Source: Bdellovibrionales bacterium CG12_big_fil_rev_8_21_14_0_65_38_15
Lineage (GTDB): Bacteria; Bdellovibrionota; Bacteriovoracia; Bacteriovoracales; Bacteriovoracaceae
DNA: 64,000 bases
Reading direction: 5' to 3'
NCBI GenBank assembly: GCA_002787775.1
Contig: PCUW01000056.1
Location: 111,779 to 175,778 of the forward strand
The notes under the pieces were generated by a model. The model saw nothing but the letters and a program-made list of their open reading frames with translations. It was not told the origin of the DNA and made no database searches. Shown piece by piece: positions 27,550-37,276 of this stretch (within the stretch, counting starts at the first letter, position 1; each line of letters starts with the position of its first letter). A program made the position numbers and the translations under genes.

Positions 27550-27764
27550 GGATGATCAATTCCACCAGGATGAAAGGGGTGGCATTTTAAGACGCGACAA
27601 ACTATTAATCTAAGAGCTTTTGGAATACTATATTTACCAAGAGCTTCTTGAGCATAGTGAGAGCAGGTCGGATAGAATCGACACTGCACGCCAAAAGCTC
27701 CGAAGACAACTGAAAAAGTCAGTTGATAAATTCTGATCAATGAAAGACAAAACCTTTTAACCAT
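27546..27764 (-). CDS. yidD: Membrane protein insertion efficiency factor YidD
   Basis: 72 residues, amphipathic N-terminus (LSLIRIYQLTFSVVFG) and the family hallmark CRFYPTCSHYAQEAL followed by CHPFHPGGIDHP. YidD assists YidC in membrane protein insertion and sits at the membrane face. It usually lies between rnpA and yidC, but here it is alone between a DUF2797 gene and a flavin reductase gene. Confidence 0.92.
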   Translation of the reverse strand: MVKRFCLSLIRIYQLTFSVVFGAFGVQCRFYPTCSHYAQEALGKYSIPKALRLIVCRVLKCHPFHPGGIDHP

Positions 27765-27778
27765 GGCAAAATTCTAGC

Positions 27779-28279
27779 ATGAAAAATGTAATTATACTTA
27801 GTGCCACTACTAGATCAAATCTCCAGTTATCTAAAGATATCGCTTCTCATGCACCAGATGATTTAAATTGTGAAATCGTGGTGATTGAAGAAATGAATCT
27901 TCCCTTATACTGCCCACAAGTTGAGGAAAAAGGTATTCCGCCTGCTGTTACAGAGCTTGTTACTAAGATGTCTGCCGCCGGTGCTCTTATCTTAGTCGCT
28001 CCAGAGTATAATGGTTCCATTCCTCCTGTGATGAATAATCTTATCGCTTGGATCTCTAGAGCTTCAAAAGAATGGCGCCAAAGTTTTGCGGGTAAATTTG
28101 CCGCAGTTGCTACAATGAGTGGCGGTGGCGGAGCCAAGGTTCTTCAGGCCATGAGATCTCAACTTGAGCATCTTGGAACAACCGTACACTCCCATGCTCT
28201 TTTATGTACTGGCCAAAAACCTCTCAATCCTGAATCTGCTAAAAAAATCATGTCAGATTTCTCCCATTGGCTGCGTTAG
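27779..28279 (+). CDS. NADPH-dependent FMN reductase family protein
   Basis: 166-residue flavodoxin-fold flavoprotein. FMN phosphate loop ILSATTRSN at the N-terminus, the family motif LVAPEYNGSIPPVMNNLIAWISR and the glycine-rich GKFAAVATMSGGGG. Likely a quinone, azo or flavin reductase; the physiological electron acceptor is not visible. Overlaps the DCC gene by 13 bases. Confidence 0.86.
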   Translation: MKNVIILSATTRSNLQLSKDIASHAPDDLNCEIVVIEEMNLPLYCPQVEEKGIPPAVTELVTKMSAAGALILVAPEYNGSIPPVMNNLIAWISRASKEWRQSFAGKFAAVATMSGGGGAKVLQAMRSQLEHLGTTVHSHALLCTGQKPLNPESAKKIMSDFSHWLR

Positions 28280-28662
28280 ATCAATCACTGATTGTCTTTT
28301 TTGATGGCTATTGCAACCTGTGTAATGGGGCAGTGAATTTTATTTTAAAAGAAGATCTCTCAAAAAAAATAAAATTTGCAGCACTTTCAGGTACAACCGC
28401 GCAAAAACTCTTGTCTACGAACGATAACTCGACGATTATTTTTTTAGTCAATGGAGTTGAACTTAAAAGATCTGCAGCAGTCTTTGCGCTGCTTGACTAT
28501 CTAAGTCCCAAATGGAAATTCTTAAAAATTTTGAAGGCTTTCCCTAATGATATTCTTGATAGTCTCTATGATGTTATATCAAAAAATCGCTACAAATGGT
28601 TTGGTCAAAAAAATTATTGTCGTATGCCAACAGCTTTAGAAAAAGAACGATTTTTAGACTAA
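28267..28662 (+). CDS. DCC family thiol-disulfide oxidoreductase
   Basis: 131 residues, DUF393 family. Contains the DxDCC-like signature VFFDGYCNLCNGAVNFIL with Cys pair C-x2-C and the later IIFLVNGVELKRSAAVFALL. Fold is thioredoxin-like; partners are unknown. TTG start in the frame of the preceding gene's end, so translation is probably coupled. Confidence 0.8.
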   Translation: MAALDQSLIVFFDGYCNLCNGAVNFILKEDLSKKIKFAALSGTTAQKLLSTNDNSTIIFLVNGVELKRSAAVFALLDYLSPKWKFLKILKAFPNDILDSLYDVISKNRYKWFGQKNYCRMPTALEKERFLD

Positions 28663-28704
28663 GAAAGATTTGTCTATTTGAAATAAAACCCAATTAATGT
28701 TTAA

Positions 28705-29850
<1,146 letters not shown>

Positions 29851-29853
29851 AAA

Positions 29854-30684
29854 ATGAAAATTGATCTGATCAAAGAGCATCATAGTTTTAGTGGCTTATC
29901 GAGTTTTTATAGTCATGAGTCAGCTTTGACTAAAACGAAAATGAACTTTTCTGTTCTTTTTCCAAATAAAATCAAAGAAGCTAAAAACTGCATCATCTGG
30001 TTGTCTGGTTTAACTTGTAATGAAGAAAACTTTATAACAAAAGCTGGCGCACAAGCTTATATCGATCAATCTGATACACTTATTATTTGTCCTGATACAT
30101 CGCCGCGTGGATTAGACCTTAAAGATGAGCACGAGAGTTGGGACTTCGGTTCAGCGGCTAGTTTCTATATTAATGCTACAACGAACGGATATGTGGATCA
30201 TTACCAAATGGAAGACTATATCGTTAATGAAATCGTTGATCTGGTTAAAGAGAATTTTAACAGTCTAGATTTTTCAATCATGGGTCACTCCATGGGTGGA
30301 CATGGTGCTTTAACGTTAGGACTTAAATACCCGAAGCTTTTTAAAACAGTTTCTGCTTTTTCACCAATCGTTAATCCTATGAATTGTCCTTGGGGTCAAA
30401 AGGCATTTAGTGGATATCTGGGACAAGATCAAGCAGAGTGGGCTAAGCATGATGCGACAGAGCTTATCCGTAATGGAGCAAGACACCAGAATAAAATTTT
30501 AATTGATCAAGGAAGTAGCGATAACTTTTTAGAAAAAGAGTTACTCACTGAAAATATTGTTAAAATTGCTAAAGAGAAGAGTCAGCCATTAGAAGTGAAT
30601 TACCGCGAAGGCTTTGATCATAGTTACTATTTTATAGCCTCATTTATTGAGGGGCATATAAAACTGCATCAAACGAACTTTTAG
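29854..30684 (+). CDS. fghA: S-formylglutathione hydrolase
   Basis: Serine esterase that hydrolyses S-formylglutathione to formate and glutathione. Seen: LSGLTCNEENFITKAGAQ, the DTSPRG loop, catalytic Ser in IMGHSMGGHGALTLG, Asp in DQGSSDNFL and His in GFDHSYYFI. 276 residues, normal for the family. Paired with frmA just upstream. Confidence 0.93.
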   Translation: MKIDLIKEHHSFSGLSSFYSHESALTKTKMNFSVLFPNKIKEAKNCIIWLSGLTCNEENFITKAGAQAYIDQSDTLIICPDTSPRGLDLKDEHESWDFGSAASFYINATTNGYVDHYQMEDYIVNEIVDLVKENFNSLDFSIMGHSMGGHGALTLGLKYPKLFKTVSAFSPIVNPMNCPWGQKAFSGYLGQDQAEWAKHDATELIRNGARHQNKILIDQGSSDNFLEKELLTENIVKIAKEKSQPLEVNYREGFDHSYYFIASFIEGHIKLHQTNF

Positions 30685-30687
30685 GGC

Positions 30688-30807
30688 TTAGTGATGTCCG
30701 TCGTCAGCGATTTCGTCATCAAAACTGCGCGTTGCAATAATTAGAGAAACTGGCAATGAAGCCCAAATGACAACAAGTACTAGAATAACAAAAACTTCAA
30801 AGCTCAT
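30688..30807 (-). CDS. Small single-pass membrane protein (39 residues)
   Basis: Short gene that closes the gap between fghA and the AI-2E transporter. It has one hydrophobic helix (VFVILVLVVIWASLPVSLIIA) and an acidic tail SFDDEIADDGHH. GAGG lies seven bases before the ATG. The SFDD-type tail after a Trp-containing helix recalls CcoS, the cbb3 oxidase maturation protein, but similarity is too weak to name it and no cco genes are close. Confidence 0.4.
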   Translation of the reverse strand: MSFEVFVILVLVVIWASLPVSLIIATRSFDDEIADDGHH

Positions 30808-30905
30808 AAAAACCTCACTATAAGCAAAAATAAGCCATTTTTAAGTGTTTTTCAAGCTCTCTGGTTGATGGCACTATTATGTCTATAATAACGAAAGGAA
30901 TAAGC

Positions 30906-31901
30906 ATGGAAATCACCAGTAACAACCGAGTTGTAACCGTCTGTTTGGTGATATTGACCATTATAGGCTCGACACATGCTCTCATTTACACGCAATCGGT
31001 GCTCGTGCCCTTTGTTATCTCCTTGTTTATTTATTTAGCTTTGGTTCCGGCTTTGTCCTTTTTACAAGGAAAACTGAAAGTTTCTCATAATTTAGCCGTA
31101 GGTATTATAGCTATCGGTTACCTTTTAATAAGTGCTCTTCTTGTCCTAATTTTTGTTCAGTCTTTTGAAACAGTATTGGATCAAGCAGGTCTTTACCGAG
31201 TTCGAGTTTTAGAGCTTATGTCTAAGCTTACCGAGCTCGTTCCTGGTCTTAATTCGGCCATAGATATTAATTCCATTAAAGATCAATTGGCGCAACTTCC
31301 TGTTCTTAAAATACTTAAAGGGATTACAGGTGACATCTTTGGACTCCTAGGTAATTCAACTCTGATTGTCATCTTCACTATTTTCTTACTTCTTGGCGAT
31401 CCAACTAAAAATGAAAATTCTTTAGTTAAGGAATTCCAAGTTAAACTTTCTCGTTATGTCGTAGCAAAGTTATTTATCTCAGCACTAACTTCAATTGTTA
31501 CTGGCATTGTTTTATTAAGTGTCGGCGCGGATTTGGCACTTTTATTTGCTCTTGTCACATTTTTATTAAACTTTATTCCCAATATTGGATCACTCATCGC
31601 AATTGCTCTTCCACTTCCAGTTCTGTTTTTACAGTTTGGCTTTACGACTCCTTTTTGGGTGGCTTTGATTATTTGCGGTGTTGCTCAGTTTGTAATTGGA
31701 AATATTCTTGAGCCCAAAATGCTAGGCGACAGTCTCGATCTTCATCCCGTTGTGGTTTTACTCTTTTTAATGTTTTGGGGTCTTGTATGGGGAGTGCCAG
31801 GGATGTTTTTGGCAGTACCAATTACATCTCTTTTGAAAATTTTATTTTCAAGAATTGAAGTTACAAAGCCAATTTCAGAACTTTTAGCGGGAAGATTTTA
31901 A
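30906..31901 (+). CDS. AI-2E family transporter
   Basis: 331 residues, about eight transmembrane segments with a soluble segment around residues 90-140. Family features: FVISLFIYLALVPAL, a conserved FALVTFLLNFIPNIGSLIA region (PxxG loop) and the C-terminal LEPKMLGDSLDLHPVVVLLFLMFWG with GVPGMFLAVPI. Members include TqsA, PerM and sodium/proton antiporters, so the substrate is not predictable. AAAGGA lies seven bases before ATG 30906, preferred over 30879. Confidence 0.86.
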   Translation: MEITSNNRVVTVCLVILTIIGSTHALIYTQSVLVPFVISLFIYLALVPALSFLQGKLKVSHNLAVGIIAIGYLLISALLVLIFVQSFETVLDQAGLYRVRVLELMSKLTELVPGLNSAIDINSIKDQLAQLPVLKILKGITGDIFGLLGNSTLIVIFTIFLLLGDPTKNENSLVKEFQVKLSRYVVAKLFISALTSIVTGIVLLSVGADLALLFALVTFLLNFIPNIGSLIAIALPLPVLFLQFGFTTPFWVALIICGVAQFVIGNILEPKMLGDSLDLHPVVVLLFLMFWGLVWGVPGMFLAVPITSLLKILFSRIEVTKPISELLAGRF

Positions 31902-32852
31902 CTTGATTAACCCATTATGTGATGCTGAGATTGTTTGATCTTCATATGAATACGTTTTAATCGTAAGCTCTCTAAGATTACAATGCTTTAATTTATTCTT
32001 AAGTACTTGCTCGCGAGAGAAGTAAAATCTTCGAGGCTTTGGCGCTGTTAGATCATAAAGAGTAAAGGCATTTTGAAATTGTACCAAGCATGAATCATCA
32101 TAATAATATTCAATAGATAAACTGAAAGTCCCTGTGCTTGATATCGTTGTTGTAAGATAGTTCCAGTCATCAAAGAAAGAAAGTCCGCTTATTCCCATAC
32201 TCATTAATTCATCTTCACTAGATTTATAACTAAATTCAAATGAGTCTGATTTAAGAACACGGAACTTATATTTTTTTGTATAACTTCCAAAGGTTAACCT
32301 TGGGAAATAAAAATCAATATTCTTGATATCAAAAAAAGGTTTTGAAAAGCGAATGGTTTCATTGATTTGATTAATTAAAGTAGAGGCAGTTAAAGAAGAG
32401 TCGGGGTAATAGTGACTATCTCTTAGTGGATTGAAAAAGAAAAAATTAGTATTATTTTTTTGAGCAACATAGACAGAAGGTACATCCAAATAGATATTAA
32501 CTTTACTCTTTTTGGGTGAATATATCTTGAAGAAAAAATAATTTTTGATAAGATCAAAAAACCAGTTAGATTTATATCCCATACGAACAAGGTCTTTTTT
32601 TAGATTGTAGTCAGTGACAACAGAAACGCTTGGAGCATCCTTGCTGAACGTTGCCACCTTAGAAAGAGTATCCGCTTTTGAAATATAATCAGCTTGGTCT
32701 CTTATATTCAAAATATTATAGACAATATTCTCAGTGGAAATAAAAGTTAATGTAGGATTTGAAGACTTATATAAAACAACAAGCGAAATGGTTGTTGCAA
32801 AAAGATAAGCAGAAACTGTAAAAAGAAGGAATTTTTTAATGGGCTTATTCAT
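31884..32852 (-). CDS. Membrane-anchored hypothetical protein
   Basis: 322 residues, one N-terminal transmembrane helix (LLFTVSAYLFATTISLVVLY) with the rest predicted outside the cytoplasm; rich in aromatic residues and beta-strand-like segments (YYYDDSCLVQFQNAFTLYDL). No family recognised. ATGA overlap with the glycosyltransferase gene upstream suggests a functional partner of that membrane enzyme. Stops overlap with the AI-2E gene by 18 bases. Confidence 0.55.
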   Translation of the reverse strand: MNKPIKKFLLFTVSAYLFATTISLVVLYKSSNPTLTFISTENIVYNILNIRDQADYISKADTLSKVATFSKDAPSVSVVTDYNLKKDLVRMGYKSNWFFDLIKNYFFFKIYSPKKSKVNIYLDVPSVYVAQKNNTNFFFFNPLRDSHYYPDSSLTASTLINQINETIRFSKPFFDIKNIDFYFPRLTFGSYTKKYKFRVLKSDSFEFSYKSSEDELMSMGISGLSFFDDWNYLTTTISSTGTFSLSIEYYYDDSCLVQFQNAFTLYDLTAPKPRRFYFSREQVLKNKLKHCNLRELTIKTYSYEDQTISASHNGLIKLKSSR

Positions 32853-34234
32853 CGCTTAACCCAAAGTGAAGAGCCATAATTGTCATCTAATAACTCAAAT
32901 CCATCTTCAATAAAGATCTCAGGTAAGCAAAAAAGATCATTACTTAAATATATCGCCGGCAAATCAATGGATCTCAGATCACATGATGAGCCGATTGGGT
33001 ATAAAGCAAGCTTGCTTATATCGATTACATTTAAATAAGGTTGAAGATCTAAATGTGAGTTTAGACCAACATAAAACGAATAAGACTTTGTTGAAGGATT
33101 CTCTTTAATATAAGTATCAACCAAACTTAAATGATAAGGTGGATTTAACCATCTTGCGCTCATCGAATCGATATAATCTTGAGGGTGAGGAACATGGATA
33201 AGAAATACTAAATAATATAATAATATTATTCTTTTTGTTTTAGCCACTTCATTTAATCCAAGACAAAACAAAATAAAAAAGATTGGAAGAATTGGGAAAT
33301 TGTATCGTGCCACAAATAGTGGAAATACGATGAACGATCTAATATTCGTGATGATAAAGAATAATATAAGAGATAATAGCAAGTTCATTCTTTTTTTATA
33401 AGCGGCGAAGATAATGAAAGTCGTTAAAAAGAATAAGACTAAAGAATTTCCGCTAAAAGATGTCATCATCTTTAAAAAATCATAGGTATAGTTTTGAGCA
33501 GTATGAAGCATTAAGAAAGACCCAGGAGCATCACTGGTTGAGATCTTTTTGATTGCGATTAAAAACCAAGGCATGAAAAGAATAAATCCTAAAGCATGGC
33601 TAAGAGTATAAAAATAAAATTGAGAATTGTTACGTAAAGATTTAATTATATAAACTAGACCAGTACAAAAGATGAGCATCGTTCCAAAGTAATGTATGTG
33701 ACTTAAAAGAAAAATATAAATAACGAGCAGAGTAAAATCTTTTCTGTTTGTACTTTTTGAGCGCCAAACGCTTTCTAACTTAATGATATATAACGTTGAA
33801 AGTAAAAATGTTAATGAGTATGGGCCAAGATCAAACCAGTAATAGCACGTCTGAATTTGAAGTATTAATATTAAAATTAAAGGTAATAAATTTCTCGTTT
33901 TAAAACTTAACTCTTTTAAAATGAGATAAAAAGATAACGTAGTAAAGATAACGGATGTGAGTCTAAGGGACAATACACTTGGATCAGAAATTAAAGCGTA
34001 GATTTTCGAAAAAAAATAGATAAATATCAAATACAATGGAGGATGGAGTGAGTGCCTAGAATAATTAAAAATTTCTAAAAAGTGATCTTTTGGTAAATGT
34101 ATAAAAGACCAACTAAAGCGATAGAATACATGTTCATCATTCCATAAATGAACTGAAGAGGACATATATAATAGACCCAAAAAGAGAATGAACAAAAAAC
34201 TCAAACAATTTCTTTGTCCGGGACTTACATCCAT
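32849..34234 (-). CDS. GT39/ArnT-like membrane glycosyltransferase
   Basis: 461 residues with about ten transmembrane segments. The first extracytoplasmic loop holds the acidic pair HLWNDEHVFYRFSW and then HSLHPPLYLIFIYF, the arrangement of polyprenyl-phosphate-dependent GT-C enzymes (PMT/ArnT/GT39 type). It probably transfers a sugar from a lipid carrier in the periplasm; donor and acceptor are unknown. Co-transcribed with the anchored protein downstream by a four-base overlap. Confidence 0.7.
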   Translation of the reverse strand: MDVSPGQRNCLSFLFILFLGLLYMSSSVHLWNDEHVFYRFSWSFIHLPKDHFLEIFNYSRHSLHPPLYLIFIYFFSKIYALISDPSVLSLRLTSVIFTTLSFYLILKELSFKTRNLLPLILILILQIQTCYYWFDLGPYSLTFLLSTLYIIKLESVWRSKSTNRKDFTLLVIYIFLLSHIHYFGTMLIFCTGLVYIIKSLRNNSQFYFYTLSHALGFILFMPWFLIAIKKISTSDAPGSFLMLHTAQNYTYDFLKMMTSFSGNSLVLFFLTTFIIFAAYKKRMNLLLSLILFFIITNIRSFIVFPLFVARYNFPILPIFFILFCLGLNEVAKTKRIILLYYLVFLIHVPHPQDYIDSMSARWLNPPYHLSLVDTYIKENPSTKSYSFYVGLNSHLDLQPYLNVIDISKLALYPIGSSCDLRSIDLPAIYLSNDLFCLPEIFIEDGFELLDDNYGSSLWVKR

Positions 34235-34334
34235 TTATTGGGACTACCTTTTAATCATTATTTCTTTTATTAACCATATTAAACTTATTTAGAAAACACT
34301 AGTTATAACGAGTCCTTTTTTCTAAGATAGGCTG

Positions 34335-35117
34335 ATGAAAATAATAAGTCGTATAGCTCCAACCCCTAATGGTGAAATTCACTGGGGCAATCTTATGAAT
34401 TTTGTTTTGACATGGTCCTATGTAAAACAAAATGATGGCGAGCTTATACTGCGTTTTGATGATATTGATAGCGATAGATGTCTTCCTCAGTACGCTCAAA
34501 ATATTAGAGATATTTTAAGCTATATAGAATTAGATTTTGATAGAGAGTTATCCCGTCAGATTCTTCGAAAAGAGGAATATTTTAATTTATTAAATAAACT
34601 TCCACATTATGTTTGTAATTGTTCAAGACAAGACATTATGAACCGAACGGGTGATCATTATTATGATGGATATTGCCGAAATAAAAAAAATATTTTTGAT
34701 AAGGGAAAAAGCTCTTTTCGCTTTCTTGCTAACAAAGAAAGTTTAGATTTTGTTATCTGGAGAAAAGAAGACCTGCCTGCTTATCAATTAACATCAATTA
34801 AAGATGATCTCGATCTAGGTGTTAATATTGTAGTGAGAGGCGCGGATTTGATCGAATCTACTTTGATGCAACAACAAATGCTCAAATCACTTAATGTTGA
34901 GCCAATTCGATTTATTCATCATCGATTAATCACTAATGCTGATGGTGTTAAGTTATCTAAATCAAGAAATGATGGTGACCTTATGAGCTATATTCAAAGC
35001 AATAAACCCACTTCACAAATCTTTAAACAACTTGCCTTTCTTATGGGGCTTGATGCCGACAAATACTCATGCCTTAATGATTTTCTAAGTCTTAAGCTTG
35101 ATGATTTTCTAGTATAA
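34335..35117 (+). CDS. gluQ: Glutamyl-Q tRNA(Asp) synthetase
   Basis: Truncated glutamyl-tRNA synthetase paralogue that attaches glutamate to queuosine in tRNA(Asp). HIGH-type motif PTPNGEIHWGN near residues 8-18, zinc-binding pattern CNCS and YDGYC, and KLSKSR near residue 215; the anticodon-binding domain is missing. 260 residues (E. coli YadB/GluQ 298). Intergenic space upstream is 100 bases, divergent from the GT39 gene. Stop overlaps the convergent carboxypeptidase by nine bases. Confidence 0.85.
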   Translation: MKIISRIAPTPNGEIHWGNLMNFVLTWSYVKQNDGELILRFDDIDSDRCLPQYAQNIRDILSYIELDFDRELSRQILRKEEYFNLLNKLPHYVCNCSRQDIMNRTGDHYYDGYCRNKKNIFDKGKSSFRFLANKESLDFVIWRKEDLPAYQLTSIKDDLDLGVNIVVRGADLIESTLMQQQMLKSLNVEPIRFIHHRLITNADGVKLSKSRNDGDLMSYIQSNKPTSQIFKQLAFLMGLDADKYSCLNDFLSLKLDDFLV

Positions 35118-36131
35118 TGTTTCGATTGTATCGAGAGCTGCAACTCCCTGATCAATCAAGCTTTGCATTGTTCTATTTCTAGAGTTTCTAAGGGGAATAT
35201 CTCTTGGAGTTTCATGGGTAAGTGTGTGCCATCCATGCAGTTTAGCAAGTCTTATCCTCGCCATTCCTGGTTCACCCTCAGATAGAATAAAGTTTGCGGC
35301 CTGCCAAGGATCAAGTGTTCCTAGCTCATCAATAAATGTTTGTTGAGTTTCGTAGTAAGCCTGACCAAAAGTCGATCTGCCAACTCTGTAAATAAAGTCC
35401 TCATCAAATGAGCCATGCATATCAAGAGTAATAACTGGTTTCAATCCTTTTGAAAGGACAAGATCACTTAAATGGGTATGAATGAATTGAACTTCGTCTT
35501 TACTTTGGCGAGAGTCATTTGCCCACACGCGATTAAGATCTCTTCTGTTGTTATTATAACGAACTTGGTTTTCTGCGCCGTCTGGATTAACCATTGGGTA
35601 AAGCACAAGTTGATAATTTTTCAGAGTTTCAACGCGATTAAAGAACTCGTTTACAAATCCTTCAATGATCCAATTGGCAGTACCTTCATCTCCATGATGT
35701 CTTCCAAACATAACAATAAGTTTCTTGGTTGGATCAAGCTTTTTAGGAAATACAGCCATTAAGTCTCTACCAGATAAGCTTTTGCCAATAGTTTGAGTTT
35801 GGTAGCCATTCTTTTCAAATTGTTCACTCTTTTCATTTAAAAACTCAAGGATGCGAGCATAGTGATAGTACTTAATATAACGATCATCGTAGCCAGTGTC
35901 TTTGTCTGCATGGACATAGTTTTGAACTTGATAAAGAACTGGCATTTTTAATTCTTTATAGACTTCGTCTAAAGGAAAGAAGCGTCCATCTTGATGAAGA
36001 TCGACCATTAAATTGGAATTTGATTCTCTTAGACTTAGGTCGCTCCCGCTTGTTTGGAACTCCACGACACAAGTGGCCCAGGCTGAAAGAGGAATAAAGA
36101 TTAGCGACAGGAAGAGGATAGTATTTTTCAT
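35109..36131 (-). CDS. M14-family zinc carboxypeptidase, exported
   Basis: 340 residues with signal peptide (ILFLSLIFIPLSAWA). Peptidase M14 motifs: GRHHGDEGTANWIIEG (zinc His and Glu), YPMVNPDGAE, NRRDLNRVW with the substrate-binding Arg, TLDMHGSFDED (third zinc ligand), and a late catalytic Glu in LTHETPRDIPL. Likely trims C-terminal residues from peptides or peptidoglycan stem peptides in the periplasm or outside the cell. Confidence 0.84.
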   Translation of the reverse strand: MKNTILFLSLIFIPLSAWATCVVEFQTSGSDLSLRESNSNLMVDLHQDGRFFPLDEVYKELKMPVLYQVQNYVHADKDTGYDDRYIKYYHYARILEFLNEKSEQFEKNGYQTQTIGKSLSGRDLMAVFPKKLDPTKKLIVMFGRHHGDEGTANWIIEGFVNEFFNRVETLKNYQLVLYPMVNPDGAENQVRYNNNRRDLNRVWANDSRQSKDEVQFIHTHLSDLVLSKGLKPVITLDMHGSFDEDFIYRVGRSTFGQAYYETQQTFIDELGTLDPWQAANFILSEGEPGMARIRLAKLHGWHTLTHETPRDIPLRNSRNRTMQSLIDQGVAALDTIETLY

Positions 36132-36191
36132 AGAAGAAATATAAACATAGCGCGCAACACCAAGACAACCCCTTGGAAAAAATGCTTCAAT

Positions 36192-37247
36192 GTGTCTTTA
36201 ACGGAGCGTTATTTGGAGCTTCTGCTTCTCTATATATTTTTGGCTGTTATCATCTCTTTTCTTTGTTCTGTCCTTGAAGCAGTCCTGCTATCAATCACGC
36301 CCAGCTTTCTAGAGTCTATAAAATCCCCACACCCTAAGCTTTATGGCCGTATTAGCTTACTTCGAAACGACTTAGAAAAATCTCTGGCTGCCATACTAAG
36401 TTTTAATACTGTTGCCCATACTATTGGTGCAGCGGGAGCGGGTGCTCAAGCGCAAAAAATATGGGGGGATGAAGTCCTCACAACATTTTCAGTTATTTTG
36501 ACTTTAGCGATTCTACTTTTGAGTGAGATTATTCCTAAATCAATAGGTGCAAGATATTGGAGAGGTCTTTTAAATTTTACCTCTCGAGTTGTCCCAACAA
36601 TGATTGTAATTTCATTTCCCTTAGTTAAAGTTAGCGAGCTTTTATCTAAAATTATTAAGGGCAGTGATATAGAAAAAGTTTCAAGAGCAGAGATCAGTGC
36701 TTTTGCTGAACTTGGTTCAAAAGAAGGGGTTCTCGCTCCTCAAGAAGCGAAGACGATTAAGACCATGTTAAACTTTCAATCACTTCGAGCTTTTGATGTG
36801 ATGACTCCTCGAGAGAAAGTCGCAGGACATCCACATCACCGTGATGTCGTCGAAGCTTTTGCTTTGGACTCAACGATAAATCACTCGAGACTTTTGTTAT
36901 TCGGTATTGATCGCGACGATATTCGTGGTTACGTCCTTAGGACCGATATCTTATCAAGTATGGCGCGCGATCAAATACACACCACAATGGATGATTTAAG
37001 ACGACCTATATTAATTCTTCCTGAAAGAATTAGAGTTGGTCGATTGTTTACTAAGCTGATTGATCGATCTGAGCATATAGCAGCCTTGGTCGATGACAAT
37101 GGAGCCTTTAGGGGAGTCGTCACTCTAGAAGACATTATGGAAACATTATTAGGGCTTGAAATCCTCGATGAGATCGATGTTGACGATGAGCTTCAAGAAA
37201 AAACAAAAGAACTTGTTGAGCGCGCGAAAAAACGTATTCAGTCGTAA
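36192..37247 (+). CDS. CNNM/HlyC/CorC family transporter-like protein
   Basis: 351 residues. DUF21 transmembrane domain (FLAVIISFLCSVLEAVLLSI; AILLLSEIIPKSIGARY), then a paired CBS domain region with MTPREKVAGH, DRDDIRGYVLRTDILS and the ending DDNGAFRGVVTLEDIMETLLG. Family members act in magnesium or other divalent-ion handling. The HlyC/CorC C-terminal domain appears to be absent, consistent with the short length. GTG start at 36192; an overlapping out-of-frame ATG lies at 36190. Confidence 0.84.
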   Translation: MSLTERYLELLLLYIFLAVIISFLCSVLEAVLLSITPSFLESIKSPHPKLYGRISLLRNDLEKSLAAILSFNTVAHTIGAAGAGAQAQKIWGDEVLTTFSVILTLAILLLSEIIPKSIGARYWRGLLNFTSRVVPTMIVISFPLVKVSELLSKIIKGSDIEKVSRAEISAFAELGSKEGVLAPQEAKTIKTMLNFQSLRAFDVMTPREKVAGHPHHRDVVEAFALDSTINHSRLLLFGIDRDDIRGYVLRTDILSSMARDQIHTTMDDLRRPILILPERIRVGRLFTKLIDRSEHIAALVDDNGAFRGVVTLEDIMETLLGLEILDEIDVDDELQEKTKELVERAKKRIQS

Positions 37248-37276
37248 TTTCAACACTTTCGTCGCAACTAAGTTTG

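Noticed and set aside
34335..35117. GluQ-type synthetase as an amino-acid ligase for the peptide clusters
   Set aside because: It has the standard zinc and KLSKS motifs of tRNA(Asp) glutamyl-queuosine synthetase and lies more than 6 kb from cluster A, with unrelated neighbours.
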